A stretch of DNA of 56,142 nucleotides from Cohnella rhizoplanae (GCF_948329515.1 NZ_CAOJCN010000032.1:1-56142); one strand, 5' to 3'; positions 45,541-52,956 are shown, counted from the stretch's first letter. The notes: generated by a model not told the origin, from the sequence alone. Numbers and translations: made by a program.

Positions 45541-46146
45541 ATGAAAGGTAAAAAGAAACTCTACGTCGCCGTACTTCTTTTAGCAGCGATAGCAGGGACG
45601 GCTTTGTTTTTCCGGTCATCGGGGTTATATGGGTTACTGTCGAATGGGATGGCTTCTATTGCAAACCAAACGGAGAAATTTACGGATCAAGATGGCCATC
45701 TCATCGACGGAAGATATTCGTTTCAAGTCGATTTATCGGATTTTGAAAGCAATATCGGAAAAGAGATCTATCGTGACGGAGATCATAGGATATACGTGTC
45801 ATGGCTTCAGAGAGCCCAAAATGGAGGATATGATATCGGATTTAGATCCAGCGGACCTTATTCTTTATCGGGTGCTACGCTTATATCGGGACTTCATCAT
45901 AAGATGGTTAACGATCATTCGTTTTCTACAATTCCGACCGCAAAATTGACGGTAAAATATAAAGAAAAACAATACACCGGTCAGACGAGCGGCCAATGCG
46001 GTTTAAATTATAAGGACGGAGATTGCTTTTCCTTTTCTTTCTTTTTGAGTGACGAACCGATTGAAGAATACGTAACGGATGCTGGTATTGTAGAAATAAC
46101 GATCGCCGATTTATATAAAAATATTTGGCGAAAAAAATCCCCTTGA
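45541..46146 (+). CDS. Hypothetical secreted or membrane-anchored protein
   Basis: A 201-residue protein with an N-terminal hydrophobic helix (7-25) after positive charges, so either a signal anchor or a signal peptide. The remainder is beta-rich, with one CGLNYKDGDC motif whose two cysteines may form a disulphide. No family recognised. More AT-rich than the upstream genes. GAGGGAGG lies upstream of the ATG. Confidence 0.65.
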   Translation: MKGKKKLYVAVLLLAAIAGTALFFRSSGLYGLLSNGMASIANQTEKFTDQDGHLIDGRYSFQVDLSDFESNIGKEIYRDGDHRIYVSWLQRAQNGGYDIGFRSSGPYSLSGATLISGLHHKMVNDHSFSTIPTAKLTVKYKEKQYTGQTSGQCGLNYKDGDCFSFSFFLSDEPIEEYVTDAGIVEITIADLYKNIWRKKSP

Positions 46147-46252
46147 TCCTTACGTAACGTCATGATTTATAGTGAACGTAACAGCAGGACACACCACGGG
46201 ACAACGGCCGAAAATCGAACAAGATAAATTCGGATTCGGAGGAGAAACGAAT

Positions 46253-46822
46253 ATGAGAAAGCTCGTACTGTTCATGCACGTGTCGCTGGATGGGTATGCG
46301 TCGGATTCGAACGGTGGTCTGGGTTGGATTCCGTACAACGAGGAATTCGAGAAGTACGCCGAAGAGGTCGTAGCCGAAGTCGGCTCTCCCGTGTACGGAC
46401 GTACGACGTATCGGATGATGGAGAGCTACTGGCCTACGGTGCTGGACGATCCGGATGCGTCGAAGCACGATATGGAGCACGCCAGATGGGTGCAGGATGT
46501 GAAGAAGATTGTCATTTCCGGCACGATGGACAAGGCGGAATGGAACAATACGGTGCTGATCAAGGACAATATCGCAGAGGAAATCAAGGCGCTCAAGGAG
46601 CAGTCCGGCAAAGACCTCGTGATCTTCGGCAGCCCTGGAGCGGCGAAGACGCTGCTCGAGCTTGGCTTGATCGACGAATTCCTGCTGACGATATGTCCGG
46701 TCGTCCTGGGCAGCGGAAAATCGGTATTCGAGGGCTGCGGCGAGAAAATCAAGCTTAAGCTGCTGTCCAGCCGAACGTTCGACTCGGGCATTATCGCGAC
46801 CCGCTATGAGGTGGAGAAATAG
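46253..46822 (+). CDS. Dihydrofolate-reductase-fold (RibD C-terminal-like) protein
   Basis: A 189-residue member of the DHFR/RibD-C reductase family (YwjB/YyaP-like): opens KLVLFMHVSLDGYAS, then YGRTTYRMMESYWP, and KDLVIFGSPGAAKTLLELGLIDEFLLTICPVVLGSG, a hallmark NADPH-binding segment. It reduces an unidentified substrate with NADPH; true DHFR activity is unlikely. The ATG at 46253 has GGAGGAG 7 bases upstream. The gene is followed directly by a cassette-like hairpin element. Confidence 0.88.
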   Translation: MRKLVLFMHVSLDGYASDSNGGLGWIPYNEEFEKYAEEVVAEVGSPVYGRTTYRMMESYWPTVLDDPDASKHDMEHARWVQDVKKIVISGTMDKAEWNNTVLIKDNIAEEIKALKEQSGKDLVIFGSPGAAKTLLELGLIDEFLLTICPVVLGSGKSVFEGCGEKIKLKLLSSRTFDSGIIATRYEVEK

Positions 46823-46850
46823 TCCGCCGTACCAAGTGTTCTGCTCTAAA

Positions 46851-46900
46851 ACAGCCTGCCGGCGTGATGCGGCAGGCTATTTTGGCTACCGGCAGAATCG
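46851..46900 (+). repeat. Cassette-like element, partial (hairpin plus 3' arm)
   Basis: AGCCTGCCG pairs with CGGCAGGCT (46852-46860 with 46870-46878), followed by TTGGCTACCGGCAGAATCG, a diverged 3' arm. The 5' arm is not recognisable. It follows the DHFR-like gene and may also end its transcript. Confidence 0.65.
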
Positions 46901-46945
46901 CGCAACAAGAAATAAAAGGGAATTATAGGAGTGAATCGAAGTATA

Positions 46946-47021
46946 TTATGGGAAACGATAAACATCTGTGATGAAGCTGTCGGCAAGATTGGCGGCTTCA
47001 TTACGCTTAACGGGCAGGATA
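46946..47021 (+). repeat. Cassette-like element
   Basis: The 5' arm is TTATGGGAAACGATAAAC; the 10-bp stem TGAAGCTGTC / GGCGGCTTCA has two G-T pairs; the 3' arm is CGCTTAACGGGCAGGATAA. A 68-codon frame runs across it, but the ribosome site and GTG start lie just after the 3' arm, so the element itself is non-coding. Confidence 0.75.
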
Positions 47022-47035
47022 AAGGGGGTATACAA

Positions 47036-47137
47036 GTGAATTTTCAACTGAGTACGGCGGCCATTCAGGTAATAGTGTGGATATTAGTGGTTTTTATTGG
47101 ATTCACAGTCTATAGGATTCTGAAACGGAGAAAATAG
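47036..47137 (+). CDS. 33-residue single-helix membrane peptide
   Basis: GTG start with AAAGGGGG 7 bases upstream, directly after the 3' arm of the preceding element. The product has a polar N-terminus, one hydrophobic helix (about residues 8-27, IQVIVWILVVFIGFTVY) and a basic tail RILKRRK, so it should insert in the membrane with the C-terminus inside. It resembles small hydrophobic toxins or regulatory peptides in shape only; no family recognised. The longer frame upstream overlaps the repeat and is rejected. Confidence 0.6.
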   Translation: MNFQLSTAAIQVIVWILVVFIGFTVYRILKRRK

Positions 47138-47184
47138 GCGAGCAATATGCGTTGCAGTAACTTCGTTTTACTAGGGGGTAAATA

Positions 47185-47715
47185 ATGATCTCATTTGCTG
47201 AGATGAAATTAGAAGACTCTTACAGGATTCGTGAAATTGACCGTTCCGAAAAGATTGAGCTGACTTATAAGTGCATAAATAGGAAGATTCAGGAGATAAA
47301 GATGCCGCATGAATGCCCGAATTGGGACGAAGCGCATTACCAGGAGATTATTAAAAGATACGATTATGAACTACGTAACGGCGGTACAGCCTATGGAGCA
47401 TACGATGGAGACAAATTGGTGGGCTTCGGGGTACTGGCACACAAGTTCCGGGGCAAAGATAAAAGTCAGCTACATTTAGACCTAATGTATGTATCACGAA
47501 TTTATCGAAGACAAGGAATTGGCAGCCGCATTTTCCATGAATTAAGCCAAGTCGCAATTGAAAGAGGAGCTACACAATTGTACATATCCGCCACCGAAAC
47601 CGAGTCGGCGGTAAAGTTTTATTTCAGTCTTGGTTCTGCATTGACTTCCCAGTTGGATGAGGAGCTTTTCCGAAAGGAGCCCAACGACATTCACATGACA
47701 AGGGGCTTGTTATAA
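47185..47715 (+). CDS. GNAT-family N-acetyltransferase
   Basis: A 176-residue acetyltransferase of the GNAT fold. The acetyl-CoA loop is RRQGIGSRIFHEL, preceded by the beta-4 strand LHLDLMYVS, and followed by YISATETESAVKFYFSLGS. The substrate is unknown; the family includes antibiotic- and amino-acid-modifying enzymes. A strong AGGGGG ribosome site precedes the ATG. It lies between two cassette-like elements. Confidence 0.88.
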   Translation: MISFAEMKLEDSYRIREIDRSEKIELTYKCINRKIQEIKMPHECPNWDEAHYQEIIKRYDYELRNGGTAYGAYDGDKLVGFGVLAHKFRGKDKSQLHLDLMYVSRIYRRQGIGSRIFHELSQVAIERGATQLYISATETESAVKFYFSLGSALTSQLDEELFRKEPNDIHMTRGLL

Positions 47716-47722
47716 GCCGTTG

Positions 47723-47816
47723 TTGAACTCGTAATTGGGAATGTTTGTTCAGTGTATATGGTACAGCTTGGATTGGCAGTTGCGCCTTGTATCATTTAAA
47801 TTAAATGGCAGGATAG
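47723..47816 (+). repeat. Cassette-like element, degenerate
   Basis: The 5' arm TTGAACTCGTAATTGGGAAT is recognisable eight bases after the acetyltransferase stop, and the 3' arm TTAAATTAAATGGCAGGATAG ends it. No clear central hairpin remains. Confidence 0.5.
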
Positions 47817-48156
47817 ATCGACGGCGCCGAGTGGATTGAACGAAGCGCGCACCAGAGGAGATCCGTGATTCCATCGCGGGTCTTCTTTGCTTTGTAACAA
47901 ATGAGATTTTGGGCCGCTTCATTAACATTGTTGAAACCTGAACAGCTTGTTCGGTTTTATTTGCGGGCAAAATCTCCTGATTATTACGCTCGCTCAAATA
48001 TCTGATGACTCTAAGTATCTGGTGGAGTTTTCAACATTCTATTATTGTAGAGGGAATAGCATGCCGGGAGTTGCCCTTCCTAGTCATCCACTTCTTAAAA
48101 GAGTATGCTGCACCAAATGAACAAATAGTGATCCTTTTCGTTGGAGGGAATGAATC
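47817..48156. other. Intergenic stretch without a convincing gene
   Basis: 340 bases. A minus-strand frame (47749-47997) covers part of it; the piece with ERNNQEILPANKTEQA looks protein-like but has no ribosome site, and it runs back through the degenerate repeat. It may be a decayed gene. The end holds the TTGGAGGGAA ribosome site of the next CDS. Confidence 0.4.
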
Positions 48157-49245
48157 TTGAAAATAATTGGCCCTACTTTTTCGGCGGGGCTGACGCCGAT
48201 GACGATGTCGACCAACCGTGCAGCTTTTAAAATCAACCATCTAACGGACACTTCGCAGCTTGCCTTGTCTATTTCCCGCGTCGGCAGCGCAAAGTCCGAG
48301 CTTCTCGAGCGGTTCCGCGCAGCGTTGAATCCCGATGCAAGCCCCGCATCTTATCTGCCGTCGTATGCGGAGACATATGCGAAACTCCGGGAAGAGATTA
48401 TAGGCGGCGAAAGCGACGCGCAGGAAATGTCGTTGAAGCTTTTGGACGAGGTATACGGCGAGGTGACCGGCGAGGCCGCGGATCGGTTGGCCAAGCGCTT
48501 CGACGCCTTTTTTAACGGGCCGGAGAAGCTATCGGATAGATATCGGATGCCTTCGATGCCGTCCGGGTTCGACCGCGATTCGTTTCGCAACCATTTGACC
48601 AAACTTGCGGAGGAGGCTAGGCAACTAGCGCTTGCGCATCCTGGAGAGGCAGCCGCTTACCTAGAACGTTCCGGACCCGCCGATACGCTGGAATCGATGA
48701 GCTATCGCGATATAAAGGCGCTCTCCGGCGCACTGGCGGACATCGCCGCCTTGCGACCGCCGATCGCAGCCGGCAACGATCCGGATAAATTCGGCGCTGA
48801 GGTAGCGAACTGGGAGGCAGAGAGCCGTCGGATTCTGGACGCCGCCGGTCTCTCCGATCGCGTCAAGAACGCGGCCTCGAAGACTCTCCACGATTCGTCC
48901 CAAGCTCGGCTAAAGACGGGGGCCTATGCGCTTGCGGTGGATTCTTACAAAAATAAAATCGATGAAACGCTCAAAAAAATGTCGCATCTCTCATACTTGA
49001 TCGCGACGATCAATGGCAAGCTGAATGCGTTAAAAGGACTGGACCCCGGAGATCCCCGCATACAGAACCTGCTGCGCAGGGAGCAAGAGCTGGAGAAAGG
49101 GCGCGCCGATTATTCCTCGGAGCTGAAGTCGGATAAAGCGAGCCTGAAAAAGCTCGAAAACGATCCGGACTCCGTCGAAAGCAGTGATACATACCGCCGA
49201 GCCAAGTCGGCTTACGACAACGCTTCGAACAAAGGATCCAGTTAA
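48157..49245 (+). CDS. Hypothetical protein with coiled-coil C-terminus
   Basis: A 362-residue protein; no family recognised. It is mostly helical, acidic/basic-rich, with probable coiled coil at about 270-345 (heptad-like KIDETLKKMSHL and KLKNLE-type segments), no signal peptide or membrane helix. It starts with TTG, with GGAGGG 8 bases upstream. GC content is higher than that of neighbouring cassette genes, and it is the only sizeable gene of that composition in the 47-56 kb stretch. It could belong to a structural or secreted-effector (LXG/ESX-like) class, but no motif proves that. Confidence 0.6.
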   Translation: MKIIGPTFSAGLTPMTMSTNRAAFKINHLTDTSQLALSISRVGSAKSELLERFRAALNPDASPASYLPSYAETYAKLREEIIGGESDAQEMSLKLLDEVYGEVTGEAADRLAKRFDAFFNGPEKLSDRYRMPSMPSGFDRDSFRNHLTKLAEEARQLALAHPGEAAAYLERSGPADTLESMSYRDIKALSGALADIAALRPPIAAGNDPDKFGAEVANWEAESRRILDAAGLSDRVKNAASKTLHDSSQARLKTGAYALAVDSYKNKIDETLKKMSHLSYLIATINGKLNALKGLDPGDPRIQNLLRREQELEKGRADYSSELKSDKASLKKLENDPDSVESSDTYRRAKSAYDNASNKGSS

Positions 49246-49449
49246 TAAAGCGGCATGGACATTTTCATTGCCGTCGCCGCCTGCCTGTTGTCTTGAGGTC
49301 CGTTGACGATTCGGAGCGCCGTGGCGCCCTTATAGCCTGTTCTCCGATCACGCAGTGCGTTTGCTTGTAAGCAACCTTGCGGTATGCCCACACTGCAGGC
49401 AGCGATCTGCTAACAACATATTCACGTATTGGTGCATTCGGCAAGGTTC
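49246..49449. other. Spacer with possible antisense coding relic
   Basis: No plus-strand gene. On the minus strand a 23-codon frame encodes a CLQCGHTA segment (zinc-ribbon-like CxxCGH), then a second frame encodes GYKGATALRIVNGPQDNRQ before a stop near 49246-49260. A frameshifted relic or a structured RNA are both possible; I do not recognise either with confidence. Confidence 0.3.
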
Positions 49450-49548
49450 ATTAAACTAACGGAGAACGTTAGTTCAGCAATCCTTTGAGCAGTTGTCACC
49501 TTGACAGCTGCTCCTTTTTATTAAGCTAAAGAGCAAGGAAGTTCCAAT
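49450..49548 (+). repeat. Cassette-like element with alternative hairpin
   Basis: 5' arm AAACTAACGGAGAACGTTAG, a 12-bp stem GAGCAGTTGTCA / TGACAGCTGCTC (one G-T), then 3' arm AAGCTAAAGAGCAAGGAAGT ending TTCCAAT. The arms match the other copies while the stem sequence is different, which shows that structure rather than sequence is kept. Confidence 0.8.
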
Positions 49549-49615
49549 ATGTGGTATTATTAAAGTGTGTTATGAGTGATGTGTTTAGCTTTAATTCCCC
49601 GTATTGAGGTGAAAC

Positions 49616-49888
49616 ATGAAAGTTCTAGATTACTTAAAAAGAGCCTATCGCAAGCTTGGTTATTATTATTCGAAATTTCAATTGATTGTATTGTCCTTTG
49701 TAGTTGTCGGAATAGTTGATTATTTTTTAATTTATGAAATTGTCATTTCGTTATCTTCATTAGTTCCTATGTTTATTTTAGAAATCGGTCCAGTGATTAT
49801 TATCCTTTTATCAATAATTCTCATTCGAGGTATCATTAAATTTAAAAAGAAGATGAAAGAAAACAAACACTTACTATTTGTGTTATGA
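49616..49888 (+). CDS. Hypothetical small membrane protein
   Basis: A 90-residue, AT-rich protein with two predicted hydrophobic helices (about residues 22-42 and 50-74), a basic N-terminus and a Lys-rich segment after the second helix. Function unknown. GAGGTG lies before the ATG. Flanked by cassette-like elements on both sides. Confidence 0.7.
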   Translation: MKVLDYLKRAYRKLGYYYSKFQLIVLSFVVVGIVDYFLIYEIVISLSSLVPMFILEIGPVIIILLSIILIRGIIKFKKKMKENKHLLFVL

Positions 49889-49920
49889 CAATAAGCAGCA
49901 TTTTTGGGCAAGATAAAATA

Positions 49921-50003
49921 CGCTAACGGTTGACGTGAGCATAGTCAATATAGATGGGTTGACTATGACAATGTACTCAAAATGCTTAGATGGGACAGTA
50001 ATA
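49921..50003 (+). repeat. Cassette-like element
   Basis: 5' arm CGCTAACGGTTGACGTGAGC, a perfect 9-bp stem CATAGTCAA / TTGACTATG, and a diverged 3' arm TGCTTAGATGGGACAGTA. Follows the small membrane protein gene by 32 bases. Confidence 0.65.
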
Positions 50004-50042
50004 AAAATGCTATTTGGGAACTGAATGAACGAGTCTCTAGAC

Positions 50043-50138
50043 TACGCTAACTGGAGACAAGAGCACTACCTTACAACGCGGTAGCAGGTCTAAGGATTGC
50101 CGTTTTCGTTAAGCTAAAGGGCAGGATAGTGCAACTAA
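50043..50138 (+). repeat. Cassette-like element
   Basis: 5' arm CGCTAACTGGAGACAAGAGC, a weak stem (CGGTAG with TTGCCG), and a well-preserved 3' arm AAGCTAAAGGGCAGGATAGT. Only about 40 bases without a gene separate it from the copy at 49921-50003. Confidence 0.75.
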
Positions 50139-50208
50139 TTTGATGTATCTGAGTAAAACTGGTGGATATATACAGCGGACTGACCGTTAATGATAAGGAG
50201 TGAAAAAT

Positions 50209-50454
50209 TTGGTTTATGCCTTTCTTGCTCTGTACCTGCTTGCTAATGGTTTGGTGATTTATAGAATGATAAGATATCGCTTTTTTAAGTTTAACAGGGA
50301 ATCCATAGGACTCATTGTGATACTTGGCATAGTTGCATTCAGAATTTCAGATTCATTCACATTAAATACAACATTAACGGTTTTTTCAGTCCTTATATTG
50401 CTTGTATACGTTACATTCATGATTACAACGAAGCAGCAAAAAAAGTCACAGTAG
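50209..50454 (+). CDS. Hypothetical small membrane protein
   Basis: About 82 residues with two to three hydrophobic helices (about 2-20, 30-50 and 55-75) and a basic C-terminus (TKQQKKSQ). I chose the TTG at 50209 because AAGGAG sits 8 bases upstream; a GTG at 50200 would overlap the ribosome site. No family recognised. Same strand and AT-rich, like the other cassette genes. Confidence 0.65.
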   Translation: MVYAFLALYLLANGLVIYRMIRYRFFKFNRESIGLIVILGIVAFRISDSFTLNTTLTVFSVLILLVYVTFMITTKQQKKSQ

Positions 50455-50468
50455 CAATATAATTATCA

Positions 50469-50560
50469 TTAAGCTAACTGAGAACTTTAGTTTAACTATG
50501 AGCTGTCGTTATCAACCACATGTAGAATATTTTGAGCTTACAGGCTGGTTAGCAACCAGC
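50469..50560 (+). repeat. Cassette-like element, partial
   Basis: 5' arm TTAAGCTAACTGAGAACTTTAG is clear; a separate perfect hairpin GCTGGTT / AACCAGC lies at 50544-50560. The 3' arm is not recognisable. Confidence 0.55.
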
Positions 50561-50632
50561 GGTGATGAATTTGATAGCCGAAATTGATGGTCATTTTGAA
50601 AAGCACTTATTATCGGCAAAACATGTTCAATT

Positions 50633-50812
50633 TTGGAATTAAGAAAGAAATATGAAGCAGCCAAAGCCGGTTGTACAAACATAAATGAATTTACAGATAT
50701 CTTTTGTAGGATGTTTCAATTTGAGCGTCTGCCTTCTTCACACGAAATAGATGTTAGCCCAGATGTTGTAATTGACATCGATACTGACCGTATTTATACG
50801 CCACGGTATTAA
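50633..50812 (+). CDS. Possible small protein of 59 residues
   Basis: A frame of 59 codons from a TTG, with a sensible sequence (two stretches of helix-forming residues and a C-terminal DVVIDIDTDRIYTPRY). There is no strong ribosome site, and the frame upstream of the TTG is soon closed by a TGA, so it may be the end of a broken gene. Its TAA stop lies within the TTAAGCTAGC arm at 50808-50833, as in other cassette genes. Function unknown. Confidence 0.4.
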   Translation: MELRKKYEAAKAGCTNINEFTDIFCRMFQFERLPSSHEIDVSPDVVIDIDTDRIYTPRY

Positions 50813-50833
50813 GCTAGCTGGGAACGTTAAATA
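50808..50833 (+). repeat. Solo cassette arm
   Basis: TATTAAGCTAGCTGGGAACG matches the arm sequence but has neither hairpin nor second arm; the next gene starts two bases later. This could be what remains after recombination between two arms. Confidence 0.55.
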
Positions 50834-50834
50834 A

Positions 50835-51194
50835 ATGAAAAGAGGTGTTCATATCGGTCCCCCTTTAGTTCCTTTAAGGATACCCGCGGGATGGCTAATA
50901 TCATTTAACCAGTTTACAGAAGTAAAACCTGATTTATTTATTGATGATAACTATAAGTGCAAGTGGGAGTTTAATGAGGATATTTTTCAATTTGAAAACT
51001 CTTCTAGGAAACGAATATTGGATCTTAGTTGGCGCCCAGAGTTCAATCCCAATGGAGAGTATATTCTTGTTTTAGTAGATGCGAATACTCATTATTGGAA
51101 TCCACCATTGCGTGAATTTCGATCAAGAGATATTAGCAAGATCGTTGAAATGACTGAGATTTGGCTGTTGGAAGTCTCAAATGGCAACTTTTAG
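50835..51194 (+). CDS. Hypothetical protein
   Basis: A 119-residue protein; no family recognised. Rich in aromatic residues and in charged segments (LSWRPEFNPNGEYILVLVDANTHYWNPP in part), probably an alpha/beta immunity-type or accessory fold. The ATG abuts the solo arm, and GGGAACG in the arm is the only ribosome-site candidate. Downstream stop is followed by another complete element. Confidence 0.6.
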   Translation: MKRGVHIGPPLVPLRIPAGWLISFNQFTEVKPDLFIDDNYKCKWEFNEDIFQFENSSRKRILDLSWRPEFNPNGEYILVLVDANTHYWNPPLREFRSRDISKIVEMTEIWLLEVSNGNF

Positions 51195-51199
51195 ACATT

Positions 51200-51276
51200 C
51201 AACTAACGGGAGACGATAGTTCAACTACGCAGCCTGCCGGCAAGATCCGGCAGACTATTCAGCTAAAGGGCAGGAT
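51200..51276 (+). repeat. Cassette-like element (near-consensus copy)
   Basis: 5' arm CAACTAACGGGAGACGATAG, then TTCAACTACGC, stem AGCCTGCCGG / CCGGCAGACT (one mismatch) with loop CAAGAT, and 3' arm CAGCTAAAGGGCAGGAT. Together with 831-917 it is the best reference copy. Confidence 0.85.
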
Positions 51277-51538
51277 TTGCAAAATGAATACTTTGAGAAA
51301 ATAAGTAAAAAGGGATTACGTGGTTCTATCGTAAAAGAGAGGAACATCTATTCAAAGGTAACAACTAACTATGATATTATGAAAAATCTAAGTAAATCTG
51401 TTTGATTGTAAATCGAATATAATTTCGAAAAGAGTGATAAGCATGAAGACATATATCAATTGGAGATATACGATCATCATCTTCAATATTGCGATGAAAG
51501 GAGCGTGAAAAATTAATAAGAAAAAGGAGCAGAACGAA
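51277..51538. other. Intergenic stretch, possible gene relic
   Basis: AT-rich. A plus-strand frame near 51430-51515 (DKHEDIYQLEIYDHHLQYC) has no start codon or ribosome site and may be the tail of a lost gene. The end carries AAAAAGGAG, the ribosome site of the acetyltransferase. Confidence 0.35.
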
Positions 51539-51982
51539 ATGATACAAAACAGAAAAGCAACTGATATTGACTATGATATTATTATAAATCTTTGGGAAAG
51601 ATCGGTAATGGCCACTCATCATTTTTTGAATTTTGAGGATAGAGAGGAAATCAAAAAAGAATTACCCATGTATTTTCCTAATCTTGATGTACGTCTCTGG
51701 TATATCGAAGACTCTATCATTGGATTTACCGCCATCAATGAAAATCACTTAGAAGCACTATTTCTCGATCCCGATAACATTGGCAAAGGGTATGGGAAAC
51801 AAATTATGCAAGTATGCATCAATGGTTTTGGGATCACGTCCGTTGATGTGAATAAACAAAATGAGAATGCGACAAGGTTTTACTTAAAAAGCGGCTTCGG
51901 AATAATCGGTGAAGATTTGACGGATGGAGCAGGCCGCCCTTACCCCATTTTACATTTGAAATACAATGAACAGCAGAAGTAG
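51539..51982 (+). CDS. GNAT-family N-acetyltransferase (YjaB-like)
   Basis: A 147-residue acetyltransferase: N-terminal LWERSVMATHHFL as in the YjaB/YiiD-type branch, acetyl-CoA loop GKGYGKQIM, and VNKQNENATRFYLKSGFGIIG at the C-terminal motif. Substrate unknown. AAAAAGGAG lies 7-8 bases before the ATG. A terminator follows immediately, suggesting a single-gene unit. A distinct homologue from the gene at 47185. Confidence 0.88.
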   Translation: MIQNRKATDIDYDIIINLWERSVMATHHFLNFEDREEIKKELPMYFPNLDVRLWYIEDSIIGFTAINENHLEALFLDPDNIGKGYGKQIMQVCINGFGITSVDVNKQNENATRFYLKSGFGIIGEDLTDGAGRPYPILHLKYNEQQK

Positions 51983-51993
51983 TTCTCCTGTCC

Positions 51994-52021
51994 AGGCTGT
52001 CGAGAAATCGACAGCCTTTTA
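51994..52021 (+). terminator. Rho-independent terminator
   Basis: AGGCTGTCGA pairs perfectly with TCGACAGCCT across a GAAA tetraloop and runs into TTTT. Ends the acetyltransferase transcript. Confidence 0.9.
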
Positions 52022-52129
52022 AATAACTATTGAAATCTTTTTTGACAGCACCACAGAAGTTTAATGATTTTGCAATACATAACGTTACATTAGGTGATTC
52101 AACAATTCTGTTAGAGGAACATCGATGAA

Positions 52130-52231
52130 ATGACGGTGGAACAAAAAATTCAAACGCGTGATTTGCTAACTGTTGGAAGACATCCCCAGTGTTTCGGGCA
52201 GAGATATTACGAAGATAAAAAATATTATTAA
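52130..52231 (+). CDS. Doubtful 33-residue peptide
   Basis: A small frame from ATG with an AGAGGAA ribosome-like site 11 bases upstream; product rich in charged and aromatic residues (TVGRHPQCFGQRYYEDKKYY). It lies in a 374-base gap between the terminator and a cassette hairpin and could be a relic. Nothing else in that gap is convincing. Confidence 0.25.
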   Translation: MTVEQKIQTRDLLTVGRHPQCFGQRYYEDKKYY

Positions 52232-52276
52232 TGGCGATTTTATTGCTTTCTTATATCTTGGCGTGTTGGTGCTCAT

Positions 52277-52321
52277 CCTGCCGGCGAGATCTGGCAGGCT
52301 TTTGAGCTAACGGACGGTCCA
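52277..52321 (+). repeat. Cassette-like element, lacking 5' arm
   Basis: Stem CCTGCCGG / CTGGCAGG with loop CGAGAT (as in 831-917) and 3' arm TGAGCTAACGGACGGTCCAG. No 5' arm is recognisable upstream. Confidence 0.65.
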
Positions 52322-52356
52322 GTGAAGCAAAACGGAAGAATATTGGAGGAAACAAA

Positions 52357-52956
52357 GTGTATAACATACAAAAAGATTCTGATACTGCAATTATTGTTGT
52401 TCACGAAATTTATGGAATCAATCAACATATAAAATTTATGTGTCAATCTTTATCTGAATACAACTTTGATGTCTTATGTCCTAATTTGTTAAATGGAGAA
52501 ATGCATTTTGATTATTCTCAAGAAGAAGAAGCTTACTCCAATTTTATGAAAAACGTAGAGTTTACAAATGCTTTGATTACAATTAAAAATTTGATAACGG
52601 ATATTAAGGATAAATATAAAAAATTATTTATTGTTGGATTCAGTGCCGGAGCAACCATTGCTTGGCTGTGTAGTCAAGAACAACGTGTGGATGGGATAAT
52701 TGGATATTATGGTTCTCGCATCAGGAATTTTATGAATATATCCCCTCGGTGCCCTACATTGTTGTTCTTTCCGCGTGAAGAACCATCATTTAATGTTGAT
52801 GAATTAATTTCGGCTTTAGATAACAAGATTAAAGTCGAGGCTTATAGGTTTAATGGAAAACACGGATTTAGTGACCCATTCTCTGCTAAATATAACGAAG
52901 AATCAGCTAAAAAAGCATTTAGCCAAATGTTGATTTTTCTTGAAAACAATTCGTAG
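52357..52956 (+). CDS. Dienelactone-hydrolase-family alpha/beta hydrolase
   Basis: A 199-residue alpha/beta hydrolase of the DLH branch: VVHEIYGINQHI near the N-terminus, nucleophile elbow GFSAGA (S96, where classic dienelactone hydrolases have cysteine), and the catalytic histidine in GKHGFSDP (H169). It probably hydrolyses an ester or lactone. GTG start with TTGGAGGAA upstream. AT-rich, follows a cassette element, and stands alone. Confidence 0.88.
   Translation: MYNIQKDSDTAIIVVHEIYGINQHIKFMCQSLSEYNFDVLCPNLLNGEMHFDYSQEEEAYSNFMKNVEFTNALITIKNLITDIKDKYKKLFIVGFSAGATIAWLCSQEQRVDGIIGYYGSRIRNFMNISPRCPTLLFFPREEPSFNVDELISALDNKIKVEAYRFNGKHGFSDPFSAKYNEESAKKAFSQMLIFLENNS

Noticed and set aside
46931..47035. 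N-terminal extension of the small membrane peptide frame
   Set aside because: It reads through the cassette-like element; the ribosome site and GTG are after it at 47036.
51200..51276. Classical integron attC site
   Set aside because: The arms lack the RYYYAAC/GTTRRRY inverted core pair and are direct repeats; no integrase gene or attI is visible. Only the array layout resembles an integron.
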